A DNA stretch of 22,511 nucleotides, taken from NCBI GenBank assembly GCA_049999725.1, contig JBNGIS010011885.1, positions 1 to 22,511 on the forward strand, in the 5' to 3' direction. The notes below the pieces were generated by a model that searched no databases, was not told the origin of the DNA, and saw nothing but the letters and a program-made list of their open reading frames with translations. Origin of the DNA: Haplomitrium mnioides (taxonomy: Eukaryota; Marchantiophyta; Haplomitriopsida; Calobryales). Each line of letters begins with the position of its first letter. Positions within the stretch are counted from its first letter, which is position 1. Below are positions 1 to 8,727 of the stretch, piece by piece. Made by a program: the position numbers and the translations under genes.

Positions 1-940
1 TGTTGGAAATGTATCTCTTGCTGCTGTAAATAGTGACAACTAACTAATGTTAGTTGAAAAGGCTAGCTAGTATAGTTAGCCAATAGATATTTTAGAGGGG
101 CTGCCAGATTCCTGGTCTCCCCCTTAGACATTTATTCTTAGGACAAAAAGCAGTTAGGAATAGACTCAAAATAGGATATTCATTGGGATGTCAAAAAGGG
201 GCGCCGCATTCAGGTGATCCCCTTACCAATCGCTTCTGATAGTTGCCCCACTGATTTATTACGGGGCAACTTGTTTGTCAGCAGATTGCTGACCTCCATG
301 TGTATATAAAGATGAGGAGTCCTCTTTAGGAATCCATCCTCAGTTATCCAAACGTTTCCCAGTATCTTCAATAGCAGATTACGAGTCAGAACGAGTTCGT
401 GAGGAGGAGGCGAATATCAGAGTGTCGAAGAACAGTTCTTCGTCACTCGTTTTTTGACCTTCCTGCAATATCTTGTTTCACGTTTTTGTGTATTTCCAAC
501 TAGTCGAAATAGTGTGTTTGACGAGTGCAGACGACGGGCAAGTGCGGGCGTCGGGCGAGTGCAGACGACGTGCGNNNNNNNNNNNNNNNNNNNNNNNNNN
601 NNNNNNNNNNNNNNNNNNNNNNNNNNNNNNNNNNNNNNNNNNNNNNNNNNNNNNNNNNNNNNNNNNNNNNNNNNGATTCGATTTTCGCCCCCCTCCCTTT
701 CTTTGTCGATTCGTTTTCTGGGAGCATCGCGATCCTGTGGTGGACATCACGACCTGTTTTCTGGAGCATCGCGATTCCACTCTCTGGGGCATCACGACCT
801 GCTGTCTGCATCCTATCGACTCTGAGTTTATCTGCTATCTCCTTAGAATCATATTTTCTGTTTAAGTGCTCTCTGCTTTAACAGCTTATCAACTCTTCAC
901 GTGGATTTCAAAGTTCATATTTTCTAACAACTCTTCTATC
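1..940 (+). repeat. LTR1 and leader of a decayed Ty1/copia element (5' end of chain)
   Basis: The window opens exactly at TGTTGGAAAT, the same ten bases that follow the polypurine tract at 3641-3651, so base 1 is read as an LTR start. Further blocks shared with LTR2 are TTGCTGCTGTA, GGCTAGCTAGT and a TTTAGAGGGG-like block. A TATATAAA box lies at about 302-309, as expected of an LTR promoter. After the gap, 721-806 has two copies (42-bp offset) of a unit holding GGAGCATCGCGAT and CATCACGACCTG, also found in LTR2. The LTR 3' end and primer-binding site cannot be placed because of the N gap and the LINE inserted near 940. No intact ORF is present; open frames crossing the gap are artefacts. Confidence 0.7.
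575..674. other. Assembly gap (100 N)
   Basis: Exactly 100 unknown bases, a conventional placeholder length, so the true size is unknown. The left edge (about 528-574) is GC-rich tandem sequence built on GAGTGCAGACGACG-like units, a probable reason for the assembly break. Confidence 0.99.
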
Positions 941-941
941 C

Positions 942-2180
942 TTGGCAGGAGAAGAACAGAACTTGCTAAAGGCGGTAAAGGTGCTGGGTACCTTCTCCAA
1001 GGCTTCTGGACAGAATATCAACTGGGAAAAATCTTCTGCCATTTGGATCAGTTCGCGACCTAGACCGCAAGGGTGGAAGGTTGGCTGTAACTGGGAATGG
1101 GCAGAAAAGGATGCAACCTTGAAAATCCTTGGTATTCCGTTTGGCCTCCAAAGTGGTATACAAGGAATCAAGAACCTCTTGGTGGACAGAATCAGATCAA
1201 AGCTCAAGTTCTGGTGTAACAGATATATCAGTCTTCCAGGAAGTCTGTTAATCGTCAATCAAATCCTCCTGGGATCCATCTGGTACTTTGCTTCTTGCTG
1301 GGCAGGGGGCAGCTCCCCCCTTAAAGAAATCAAACAGCTGGTGAGAAACTTCCTCTGGTCAGGAAATGGGGAAAATTGCAGAGCTCCAGTGGTGTGGGAA
1401 ACATGCGTGAAGAGAAAGAAAGAAGGGGGATTGGGATTGATTGACGTATATGCGCAGACTCAAGCCCTGCTGGGGAAGTGGATTATGAAGACTGTTCTGC
1501 CAGGGGACTCTACATGCAAAACGTTCTTAATGTATAGAGTCAGCCAAGCTAGACCACTTAGTAAACTAGGTTGGGGTCAATCCCTATTGTGGGCAGTTGC
1601 TGACTGCAGATCTTCATGTTGGTCTACCTCTCAGTTGTGGAAGGAGATATGGCAGGCTTGGTCGGTACTCAAAAGATCCATCAAACAGAAGTCTCCTGAG
1701 TCTTTTGAAGAGGTGGTGAGCATAAACATCTGGTGGAATAAACTGGGAGATAATTCACTGCTGGCGGCTAACAAGAGCTGGCCAGCTTTGAGATGGTCTC
1801 AGGCAGGGATCAAGGTGATTGGGGACCTTTGGAATCGCCAAACATATGAGTTCCTTGAGTGGGCAGAGGTGCAAGAAAGATACCAGCTTCACAAAAGGCA
1901 TGAGACGAAAACCCACCTGATTGCTAAGATCCCTGACAGGTGGGTTTCACTCCTACTTGAGGGGCCAGGCCACATTAGAAAAGGAGACTGGACCAGAATT
2001 TTCACATCTGACCTGGAGACACACCCGGTTGCAATATCCTTGTGGAGTGCTGATACTGATCTGAAGGCGGGAAACATGATTCAGTCTTCTGCGCTACCCC
2101 ATTCATGCTCATGGTTCTTTGTCACCCCAATGGATACAATGCTGGCAGAGGATCCCCACCCCAGCTTCCTCTTTCAGTGA
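942..2180 (+). pseudogene. LINE ORF2 fragment: RT thumb and connection region
   Basis: A 412-codon open frame. Near its start is the L1-family block with ASGQNINWEKSS (residues about 22-33), followed by LKILGIPFG, the LPGSLLIVNQILLGSIWYF helix, FLWSG, and a WETCV...GGLGLIDV block. This order is characteristic of plant L1-like RTs immediately after the palm. The YADD catalytic box is absent because of truncation, so there is no polymerase activity. The frame ends at 2178-2180 because of a frameshift; homologous reading continues one frame over from about 2105. The ATG at 942 is not a genuine start. Identification as LINE RT is secure; the exact clade is not determined. Confidence 0.92.
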
Positions 2181-3233
2181 TTTTGAGGAAAATGAGAGTC
2201 TGCTCAGTGACCAAAGATCAGAAAGCTGAGTATAAAATACTTGGACCAGTTATCGGAGAGGGAGATTGGGACCCTGGAATGTGGGTCTGGAAGGATAACT
2301 CCCCCCTCAGCAGCTATTCCACCAAGAAAGGCCGTCGATTCATCTTGGACCGGCCATCTACAATCATCCCGGTTCTGGAACGCTGGAAAGCACATGGTTC
2401 TATCAACTCTACGCACTCTTCCAGATGGACGGATATATGGAAGGCGAGCAGATCAGCAAAAGAGGCCACGTTAATGTGGCTTATTGTCCAAAGAGGTGTG
2501 CAAGTCGGGAGCTTCAGAAAAAAGACAGAAAAGCCCGGCTTTGAGATTGATGCAAGTTGTGTCTGCTGCAAGGAGGACATACTGGAAGATCTCATTCACT
2601 GTTTCTAGATTTGTCCTAGGATCAGCACCATCTGGAAATGGGCAGGGAATATCATTAACAGATTAGGGTTCTCCATTTGGGAGAACACTAAAAGGTGGAA
2701 GCCAACCTGGCAGCAATGCATCCTAGGCGACAGAATACCTAAAGCACTGGTCGTAGCTCAAGAGATCTGGTCCTTACTAAGAGGAATAGTACTATACTCC
2801 ATATGGCTCTCTAGAAACGCTATAGTTTTTGAAAAGTCACATATGGATATGTACTGCTTGAAAAAAAAAATCTGGATGAGACTGGTTGAGTACGGAAAGA
2901 AAGCTTGGTGTGATGCTTGCAGAGACTGGATGAAGGCTCATAATGAAGAGAAGAGAGATAACATTCTTGAAACCTTTGACAGAACCTGGGGCGCCAGGCA
3001 TCTGCTTTGTATTCGTGATGAAGACAGTGTTTACTGGAATCTGAATGTTAGTAGTAATCTGGATTGAGGGTATAGGGTTACTTTGGTTTACCAGGCTAGA
3101 TCCTGAAAGGGATTGAATGGTTGTTGGTTTTGCCGCTCGGCCTGATTGCTGGCCGCGGTTGTACCTTTGATGTTTGAAAGTAAATAAAGTTGTTTGCTTT
3201 CGGTCAAAAAATAAAAATTAAAAAGATAAAAAA
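945..3233 (+). mobile_element. 5'-truncated L1-type LINE, RT C-terminus to poly(A)-like tail
   Basis: A non-LTR retrotransposon fragment. It starts just downstream of where the catalytic YADD box of the reverse transcriptase would be, and runs through the RT thumb, the zf-RVT zinc-binding region and a 3'UTR. The 3' end has AATAAAG at about 3183 and an A-rich tail to about 3233. Truncation at the 5' end is typical of target-primed reverse transcription. It lies between the leader of LTR1 and copia RT remains, so it inserted into, or replaced, copia internal sequence. The flanks GCAGGAGA (945) and GCAGAGA (3234) may be a decayed target-site duplication, but this is weak. Confidence 0.9.
2105..3067 (+). 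pseudogene. LINE ORF2 C-terminus with zf-RVT, one internal stop
   Basis: This continues the LINE ORF2 in a second frame. A zf-RVT-type zinc-binding cluster (CVCCKEDILEDLIHCF followed by ICP) is interrupted by TAG at 2606-2608, between HCF and ICP. The same frame is open again to TGA at 3065-3067, giving a downstream part of about 150 codons rich in Trp and basic residues (for example IWKWAG and LYSIWLSRN), as in plant LINE C-termini. So this half has one nonsense mutation and no further frameshift, suggesting moderate age. The C-terminal segment after the zinc cluster has no catalytic role that I can assign. Confidence 0.88.
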
Positions 3234-3247
3234 GCAGAGATAGAAAG

Positions 3248-3630
3248 GTTCCATATCAAGGTGCAGTAGGCAGCCTGATCTGTGCCATGATAGCAAGACA
3301 TTTCCTATGCAGTGGGAGTTGTCTCAAGGAAGAAAAGATGATAGAAAGTTCACATCTGGGCATGTTTTTCTTATGTGGGGAGGCTCTGTAAGCTGGAGCA
3401 GTAAAATGCAGAGGAGTACTTCCATATCATCAATAGAAGCTGAGTACATGGCATTGGTACATGCTTGTAAGGAAACTGTAAGGACTCACAGGTTGCTTGA
3501 TTTTGGATTCAAGCAAGGCACTCCAACAACCATTGAGCTGCAATTCCGCAGAACAGGTGCCATGGCAGAAGAGGTGCTGACCAAGGCACTGACAAGGAAC
3601 AAGCATGAAGATTTTGTATCCTTGGTGTAA
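3248..3630 (+). pseudogene. Copia RT end / RNase H fragment with internal deletions (internal region 1)
   Basis: The frame at 3248 reads VPYQGAVGSLICAMIA, the conserved copia segment at the RT/RNase H border. A few bases are then lost before a VGVVSR-like piece. About 50 residues carrying the first RNase H Asp (YxDADWAG region) are missing before DDRKFTSGHVF at about 3328. The next block, SWSSKMQ...SSIEAEYMAL, keeps the RNase H Glu. Then TPTTIE is joined directly to LQFRRTGAMAEEVLTKAL, which removes about 45 residues with the DNxSAI Asp and the HIDVxYHF motif. It ends at TAA 3628-3630, close to the polypurine tract and LTR2. This is a deletion derivative, not a functional RNase H. Confidence 0.9.
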
Positions 3631-3640
3631 AAATGGTTTG

Positions 3641-3651
3641 CTTAGTGGGAG
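3641..3651 (+). other. Polypurine tract before LTR2
   Basis: CTTAGTGGGAG lies immediately 5' of the LTR start TGTTGGAAAT at 3652 and just after the RNase H stop codon. This is the expected place for the plus-strand primer of a copia element. Confidence 0.7.
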
Positions 3652-3917
3652 TGTTGGAAATTGGTAAGCAGCTCACATTTGTTGCTGCTGTAGGAGAATT
3701 AATCCATGGGAGGATCACCTGTGAAGGTAATTCTCTTCCTATTACTTCTTCTACATCAGTTCAGGCTAGCTAGTTTAGAGAGGGGTTTAGAGGGGGTGAG
3801 GTGGCATCTCCTCAAAGTGCCATGTGTCATCACCAGAAGGCTTCCTGGGAAAATCATGCTTTTTTGTCTTTGGGAGCAGGAGAGAACAAGCAGGTGTGAT
3901 CACCTGCATGTGCATAT

Positions 3918-4450
3918 TAGTTATGAAGTTGTGGAGAGCAAAACTAACCACAAAAACAATTAAATGGAAGCTGCAATAGTCTAGGAAAAACCTACACACA
4001 TCACAACTGTGCACGCATAGAGTGCAGCCTGGACATTGTGGTGTCAGACACAAAGTTTCAGGCTACTCAGCCTCATCATGTGTAGCAGTGACAAGCTGCC
4101 ACAACTTCCTGCTGGTTTCGTTAGTTCCCGACAGCAGGTCCTGATCAATCGTCGTACTGAGTTTCTGCCACTTTCCGGAAGTAACGGTAAAACTCAGTCA
4201 TGATGATGCCTAGCACTCCACCAAGAATCCAACTAATCAAAATCTGTCAACTCTCAAGCATCAGCTTGCGACATCATTCATTTCACTTTAGTTTGATCTT
4301 ATGAAGCAAACATCCAAGAGCATAACTCCCAGAGAGGTCTGCTGAAAGGTTAGTGATTGGGGCCTTCTGCACCCTGAACATAGCACATGAAGCACATCAC
4401 TGGTGACTACTTGGATGCAGAACATCCGCTAAAGTCACTGAATATATTAG
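3918..4450 (-). repeat. Terminal-exon repeat, copy A
   Basis: On the minus strand this reads as an intron end, a splice acceptor (GACAG|ATTTTG), a last exon at 4243-4145 and then a 3'UTR-like segment. The exon is 33 codons including TGA, in phase 0. It encodes ILISWILGGVLGIIMTEF then YRYFRKVAETQYDD: one hydrophobic membrane helix and a charged C-terminal tail. I do not recognise the protein. Upstream (4260-4450) a second shared piece reads LTFQQTSLGVMLLDVC in one frame. Copy B follows head-to-tail at a 530-bp offset with roughly 96-97% identity over about 385 bp. Block A-B sits inside LTR2. Confidence 0.85.
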
Positions 4451-4830
4451 CTATGAAGTTGTGGAGAGCAAAACTAACCACAAAAACAATTAAATGGAAG
4501 CTGCAATAGTCTAGGAAAAACTTACACACATCACAACTGTGCACTCATAGAGTGCAGCCTGGACAACGTGGTGTCAGACACAAAGTTTCAGGCTATTCAG
4601 CCTCATCATGTGTAGCAGTGACAAGCTGCCACAACTTCCTGCTGGTTTCGTCAGTTCCCGACAGCAGGTCCTGATCAATCGTCGTACTGAGTTTCTGCCA
4701 CTTTCCGGAAGTAACGGGAAAACTCAGTCATGATGATGCCTAGCACTCCACCAAGAATCCAACTAATCAAAATCTGTCAACTCTCAAGCATCAGCTACCA
4801 ACATCATTCATTTCACTTTAGTTTGATCTT
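4451..4830 (-). repeat. Terminal-exon repeat, copy B
   Basis: The nearest sister of copy A, with a dozen or so differences over about 385 bp. The exon at 4773-4675 keeps acceptor, frame and TGA, with MTEFSRYFRK instead of MTEFYRYFRK. The copy stops at GTTTGATCTT (4830), so it lacks the upstream part present in A, D and E. GTGCATAT follows at 4831-4838 and also precedes copy A at 3910-3917, which suggests an 8-bp target-site duplication around the A-B block. Confidence 0.85.
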
Positions 4831-5130
4831 GTGCATATGAAGAAAAAAATCAGCAAGGGGGAAAAATCACAAATATGCAGCTGCTCCCCTTGTCTATAAG
4901 CAGGCCTGTCAGCACCTGCTTGACCAATTAAATTGCCTATAGTTTTAGCAGCCCTTCGATTCTTGGATGCCCATCGTTTCCAGGTGCCAAGATTTGGTTT
5001 CCTGGTATTCAAATCTGTATATAAATCGACAGAGGAGAAGGACTTTTCATCCTCATTGCAAATCACTTTTGTGTGTCACCATATCTGCATGCTTGCATTC
5101 ATAGGGAGAATCTTGTTTTCAGCGATGGGA

Positions 5131-5285
5131 AGGGAGCATCGCGACTCAGTTGCGTTTTCTGCTATAGAAGGGAGCATTGAGATTCAGCTGCGTTTTTGGC
5201 TACAGGAAGAAGGTCGCGAGTCTACTATAGTTGAGAAGAGAGCATCGTGATGCTGCTCTTGTTGAGGAGAGAGCGTCACAATTCT
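5131..5285 (+). repeat. Degenerate AGCATCGCGA tandem units in LTR2
   Basis: Four spaced variants occur: GAGCATCGCGACTC (5134), GAGCATTGAGATTC (5173), GAGCATCGTGATGC (5240) and GAGCGTCACAATTC (5271). They share the unit seen twice in LTR1 (721-775). The differences among them are mostly C-to-T or G-to-A changes at CpG sites. Confidence 0.75.
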
Positions 5286-5464
5286 GCCCTTGCGATTCTG
5301 ATGTCGCACACAGTTTTTTGTCAAGCTGTTTTTTCCTTGCTTCTTTTTCCTGCAATTCTCACGTATTGGGGGCTATTTGCTGCTGCATTATCATCAAGTC
5401 AAACTGATGAATCCAACACAGCATTTACTTATGCAAGAATCCTGTCTACCACCCACGGATGATG

Positions 5465-5632
5465 CACATTGACATAAGATATCATTTCATCCACCAGCAG
5501 ATTGGGACAGAGATTGATCTCGAATTCATTGCTACAGAGGACATGGCTGCAGATTCTCTCACCAACGCATTACCTAAGCCTAAGCACTTGAGATGCATGG
5601 ACCTCTTGGGATTGTACCTTGGACAGTCATGA
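5465..5632 (+). pseudogene. Copia RNase H C-terminal tail (internal region 2)
   Basis: An open stretch of 55 codons ending in TGA 5630-5632. It begins HIDIRYHFIHQQIG and continues with an EFIATEDMAADSLTNALPK block, then KHLRCMDLLGLYLG. This is the conserved end of copia RNase H/pol. It starts abruptly after LTR2-like sequence, so nearly the whole internal region of this second element is missing. A purine-rich tract (AAAGAGTGGGAGG, 5649-5661) follows, then LTR3. It is a different copy from the fragment at 3248-3630, which lacks the HIDIRYHF block. Confidence 0.9.
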
Positions 5633-5661
5633 TGAGAACAACTGCTCTAAAGAGTGGGAGG

Positions 5662-6120
5662 ACAGATCCTGAGGAGGATCAGTGTACAGTCCTTCCCAAA
5701 GGTCAATCCTGGGAAGGATTCTTTTGTAATGTATTTCTGTTTGTTGTCCTTTTCCCTTTCCTAGATGGAGTTAGATATTTTAGAGACACTTCTAGTGAAG
5801 GTGACATGGCAGCTTCAGGATGTGACAAGTTGCAGCTCTGGGAGGTGACATGTGGCAGCACCACAGGGCTTCCTGGGGAAATTTTGATTTTGGACCCAGG
5901 GAGCAAAGGCGAGAACATGGAGTCATCACATGTGAAACAAAAGAAAATACTCACCTACTAAGATTCATGTGATTCCCTGCTGCTGGTAGGAGCCCTGATT
6001 TTCGTCCATAGCAAAGGGTCAGCCACCTGCTTCACACCAGGCGCTGACCCCTTGTTAGAGGCCCCTAGTTTTTGTGGGTGCCCATAGTTTCCAGGCACCA
6101 GCACCTGGTTTTCTAACATA
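5662..6120 (+). repeat. LTR3 of the copia chain, truncated
   Basis: It follows a polypurine-like tract and the RNase H tail. Segments align with LTR2: GTTAGATATTTTAGAGA (5769; compare LTR1 near 85), GGCTTCCTGGGGAAATTTTG, GGGAGCAAAGGCGAGAACATGG, and GTGCCCATAGTTTCCAGGCAC near 6077. The canonical TG start is not visible. It ends near 6120, just before the position corresponding to the LTR2 TATA box, where exon-repeat copy C begins. Confidence 0.65.
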
Positions 6121-6430
6121 CAAAGCTATGAAGTTGTGGAAAGCAAAACTAACTACAAAAACAAATAAACGGAAGCTGCAATAGTCTAGGAAAAACCTAC
6201 ACGCTTCACAACTGGGCAACACATACAGTACAGCCTTCACAATGTGGTGTCAGACACAAAGTTTCAGACAATTCAGCCTTATCATGTGTAGCAGTGACAA
6301 GCTGCCATAACTTCCTGCTGGTTTTGTCAATTCCCGACAGCTGGTCCTGATCAATCTTCGTACTGAGTTTCTGCCACTTTCCGAAAGTAATGGGAAAACT
6401 CAGTCATGATGACACCTAGCACTTGACCAA
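6121..6430 (-). repeat. Terminal-exon repeat, copy C (truncated)
   Basis: It carries the 3'UTR-like part and most of the exon. Minus-strand reading [22 protein letters not shown] ends in a stop at 6353-6351. Relative to A and B the changes are conservative (R to H, D to E). The acceptor and the start of the hydrophobic helix are missing: homology ends at CACCTAGCACTTG (about 6430) and is followed by unrelated sequence to 6692. Confidence 0.85.
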
Positions 6431-6692
6431 GTAGGAATTAAGTAGGAATTCCTCGTGGTTATTCCTTCTTCCAGCCATCAATTTCATGCAAGGATTATTT
6501 CTTGCATTTCTCCACTTGTCAATTTACGCTTGCTGCCTGCTTGAGATCAGAGCATCCTCACTCTCGCAATGTCTTTGCAAATTTCAGAGATTCCAATTTC
6601 AATGTTTCAGTTCATCCAGGAGAATTTCACCTTATACATTTCTCAAAAAGATCTGGGTGATTTTGTTTTGTATCTTAGGTGGAAGGAAACTA
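6431..6692. other. Unassigned spacer between exon-repeat copies C and D
   Basis: No gene seen. It begins with a short duplication (AAGTAGGAATT twice, about 6429-6450). It lacks clear similarity to the LTRs or to the exon repeats. The short plus-strand open frames here show no recognisable domain. Confidence 0.5.
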
Positions 6693-7220
6693 TAGCTATG
6701 AAGATGTGGAGAGTAAAACTAACCACAAAAACAAATAAACAGAAGTTGCAGTAGTCTAGGAAAATCCTACACACATCACAACTGAGTGCAACCTTCACAA
6801 GGTTGTGTCAGACACAAAGTGTCAGACTAATCAGCCTCATCATGTGTGCCAGTTACAGGCTGCCACAACTTTCTGCTAGTTGTCAGTTCCTGACAGCATG
6901 TCCAGATCATCTTCATGCTGAGTTTCTGCAACTTCCCGGAGGTAACGGGAAAATTCAGTCATGATGATGCCTAGCACTCCACTAAGAATCCAAACTAATC
7001 AAAATCTGTCACTCTCAAGCATCGGCGTGCCACATCTTTCATTTCACTTTAGTTTTTTCTTGAATTGATTTGAAAGCAGACATCCAAGAGAAGAACTCTC
7101 AGAGAAGTCTGCTGAAAGGTTAGTGCTTGGGACCTTCTGCACCCTGAACAAAGCACATGCAGTACATACATCGTTGATGACTACTGGGATGCAGAACATC
7201 TGCTGAAGTCACTGGACAAT
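6693..7220 (-). repeat. Terminal-exon repeat, copy D
   Basis: A full-length unit (about 528 bp, like copy A). The minus strand keeps an acceptor-like CAG and the reading GVLGIIMTEFSRYLREVAET. The usual stop is lost, and the frame runs on through QHEDDLDMLSGTDN to a TAG. The upstream shared piece reads LTFQQTSLRVLLLDVC. Copy E follows head-to-tail. Confidence 0.85.
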
Positions 7221-7760
7221 ATAGTTATGAAATGTTGCTTAGTTATGATCTAGAGAGTGAAACTAACCACAAAAACAAATCAGTGGAAGTTGCAATAGTC
7301 TAGGAAAATCCTACACACATCACAACTAGGCAACGTTTAAAGTGTAGCCTTCACAATGTGGTGTCAGACTGAGTTTCAGACCAATCAGCCTCATTTTGTG
7401 TGGCAGTAACAGGCTGCCACAACTTTCTGCTGGTTTTGTCAGTTCCTGATGTCCAGATCAATCTTCCTAATGAGTTTCTACCACTTTCCGAAAGTAATGG
7501 GAAAAACCAGTCATGATGATGCCTAGCACTCCACAAAGAATCAAAACTAATTAAAATCTGTCACTTTCGAGCATCAGCCTGCGACATCATTCATTTCCCT
7601 ATAGTTTGATCTTGTGAGGCAGATATCCAAGAGAAAAACTCTCAGAGGGGTCTGAGTAAAGGCTTGTGATTGGGGCATTAGATGGAAGGACATTGCACAC
7701 TCAGAAGGGAAGTTATGTAGGCCATAGTTTTTCAGGATTACTCCTTTGATGAGTAACAAT
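7221..7760 (-). repeat. Terminal-exon repeat, copy E (most decayed)
   Basis: The same order of blocks as A and D but more diverged. The exon reads GVLGIIMTGFSHYFRKVVETH and then stops early with TAG. The upstream piece lies in a minus-strand frame open from 7759 to 7574, ending with QTPLRVFLLDICLTRSN, aligned with the LTFQQTSL...LLDVC piece of A and D. Beyond about 7680 it contains sequence not present in the other copies, perhaps the original upstream part of the source gene. Confidence 0.8.
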
Positions 7761-8390
7761 GGAAGCAGATAGAGGTATTGTCCAATCCTTCATTCACATC
7801 CTATCTCATCAAAAATTTGTTAACGATTTTGATTCATATTGCTTCAAGTCGTTCTGAAATAACTAGGTGATGAACGCCACAAAAGCAGTGTTTCTAATGC
7901 ATGCTACATGAAGCCGATTAATCTTTTGACAATCCAGAGACTATCGCCTGCTTGGAGTTGTCGAAATGGCCAGAGATAAGTCCCGTCACCCTTGTACACA
8001 CATCGTGCAACACGTGATTACATTATGAAAACACAGCAAAAAGCGATAGTTAAACGTCGACCGTGACGGTATTTAAGACCTTCAAGTGCTACGTGATTAT
8101 GGACTATCAGAAACTCAACGGTACACAATGTACATCACGTTTTCGCTTGTCAAATTCAACACGAGATTCCCCATCTATTCTCAGACTACAACAGCCCGAC
8201 TCTCGATGTCAACGGGAGGGATGTTTACAGCAAGCTGTCCTTCATCCAAAACCAGAAAACCCGCAAGGAGGTCCCATACGCCGACCCTTCAGCTAGTCTG
8301 CTCGATTGAAGATTAGTATTACCTCCAAACGGCTGCAAACAAGGCTGGAATGCAGGTTACACTTTATCCACCATTCGTAGTCCATCCACG
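7761..8390. other. Unassigned region with a coding-like minus-strand stretch
   Basis: No complete gene seen. On the minus strand around 8285-8180 there is a frame reading VWDLLAGFLVLDEGQLAV and continuing NIPPVDIESRAVVV, then stops. It looks like a protein remnant, but I do not recognise it. The plus-strand open frames at 8063-8316 overlap it in other frames and look like shadows. Confidence 0.35.
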
Positions 8391-8700
8391 ACCTTGCTTT
8401 TTGCTTGGTGTCTCCATGTACGAGCTCAGTTTCTTACAGAGCCGACCCGGCCGATAACGCACCGCCTTCACTGCCCATTCCACCTCGTCCAAAAAGACAG
8501 TCATTATCGCGAGCTACCTCATGTCAGGAAGCGCGGGTGGAGTATCCAGAATCGCATTGAGCGTCACTCGATTTTTTGTCCCATCAAATCAATAACATCG
8601 TGTGTTTCCTCTGTCATCCGAGTTAAGTGTATGCTCCACCGTAGCTTTCAACCATCGTTTTTGTTCTTCACATTTTCTCATGAATGGAGTGGGATCATGA
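8391..8700 (-). pseudogene. Unrecognised broken reading frame
   Basis: One minus-strand frame runs from ATG near 8682 to TAA near 8365, broken by a TGA and a TAG. Coding-like segments include MRKCEEQKRWLKATVEHTLN, NRVTLNAILDTPPALPDMR and FLDEVEWAVKAVRYRPGRL. The composition is protein-like (mixed charge, few low-complexity runs), but no family is recognised. It could be the downstream part of the Cys-rich remnant just upstream on the same strand. The 111-codon plus-strand frame across it (8394-8729) is probably its shadow. Confidence 0.35.
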
Positions 8701-8727
8701 AAACTATTTCACGGTGCTCCATCTACT

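Larger units (their letters stand above)
3652..5460 (+). repeat. LTR2 of the decayed copia chain, split by exon-repeat block A-B
   Basis: It starts TGTTGGAAAT after the polypurine tract. The left part is 3652-3917, and the right part resumes at 4839. TATATAAA at about 5019 and the downstream AGCATCGCGA-type repeats (5131-5280) match the layout of LTR1. LTR3 also aligns with it: a CTTCCTGGG block near 3841 and 5869, and a GCCCATxGTTTCCAGG block near 4970 and 6081. The 3' limit is approximate; RNase H tail sequence of a second internal region begins near 5461. Confidence 0.75.

Noticed and set aside
454-881. Several open frames of 103-130 codons on both strands across 454-881
   Set aside because: All run through the 100-N gap, so their openness is an artefact; the sequence is LTR.
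3787-4053. An 88-codon minus frame over the LTR2/copy A junction, and similar frames in copies C and E
   Set aside because: They read the 3'UTR-like part of the exon repeat or cross the LTR junction in a frame that is not conserved between copies.
5593-5961. A 122-codon plus frame and an 83-codon minus frame over LTR3
   Set aside because: They overlap the RNase H tail in another frame, the polypurine tract and the LTR; no homology seen.
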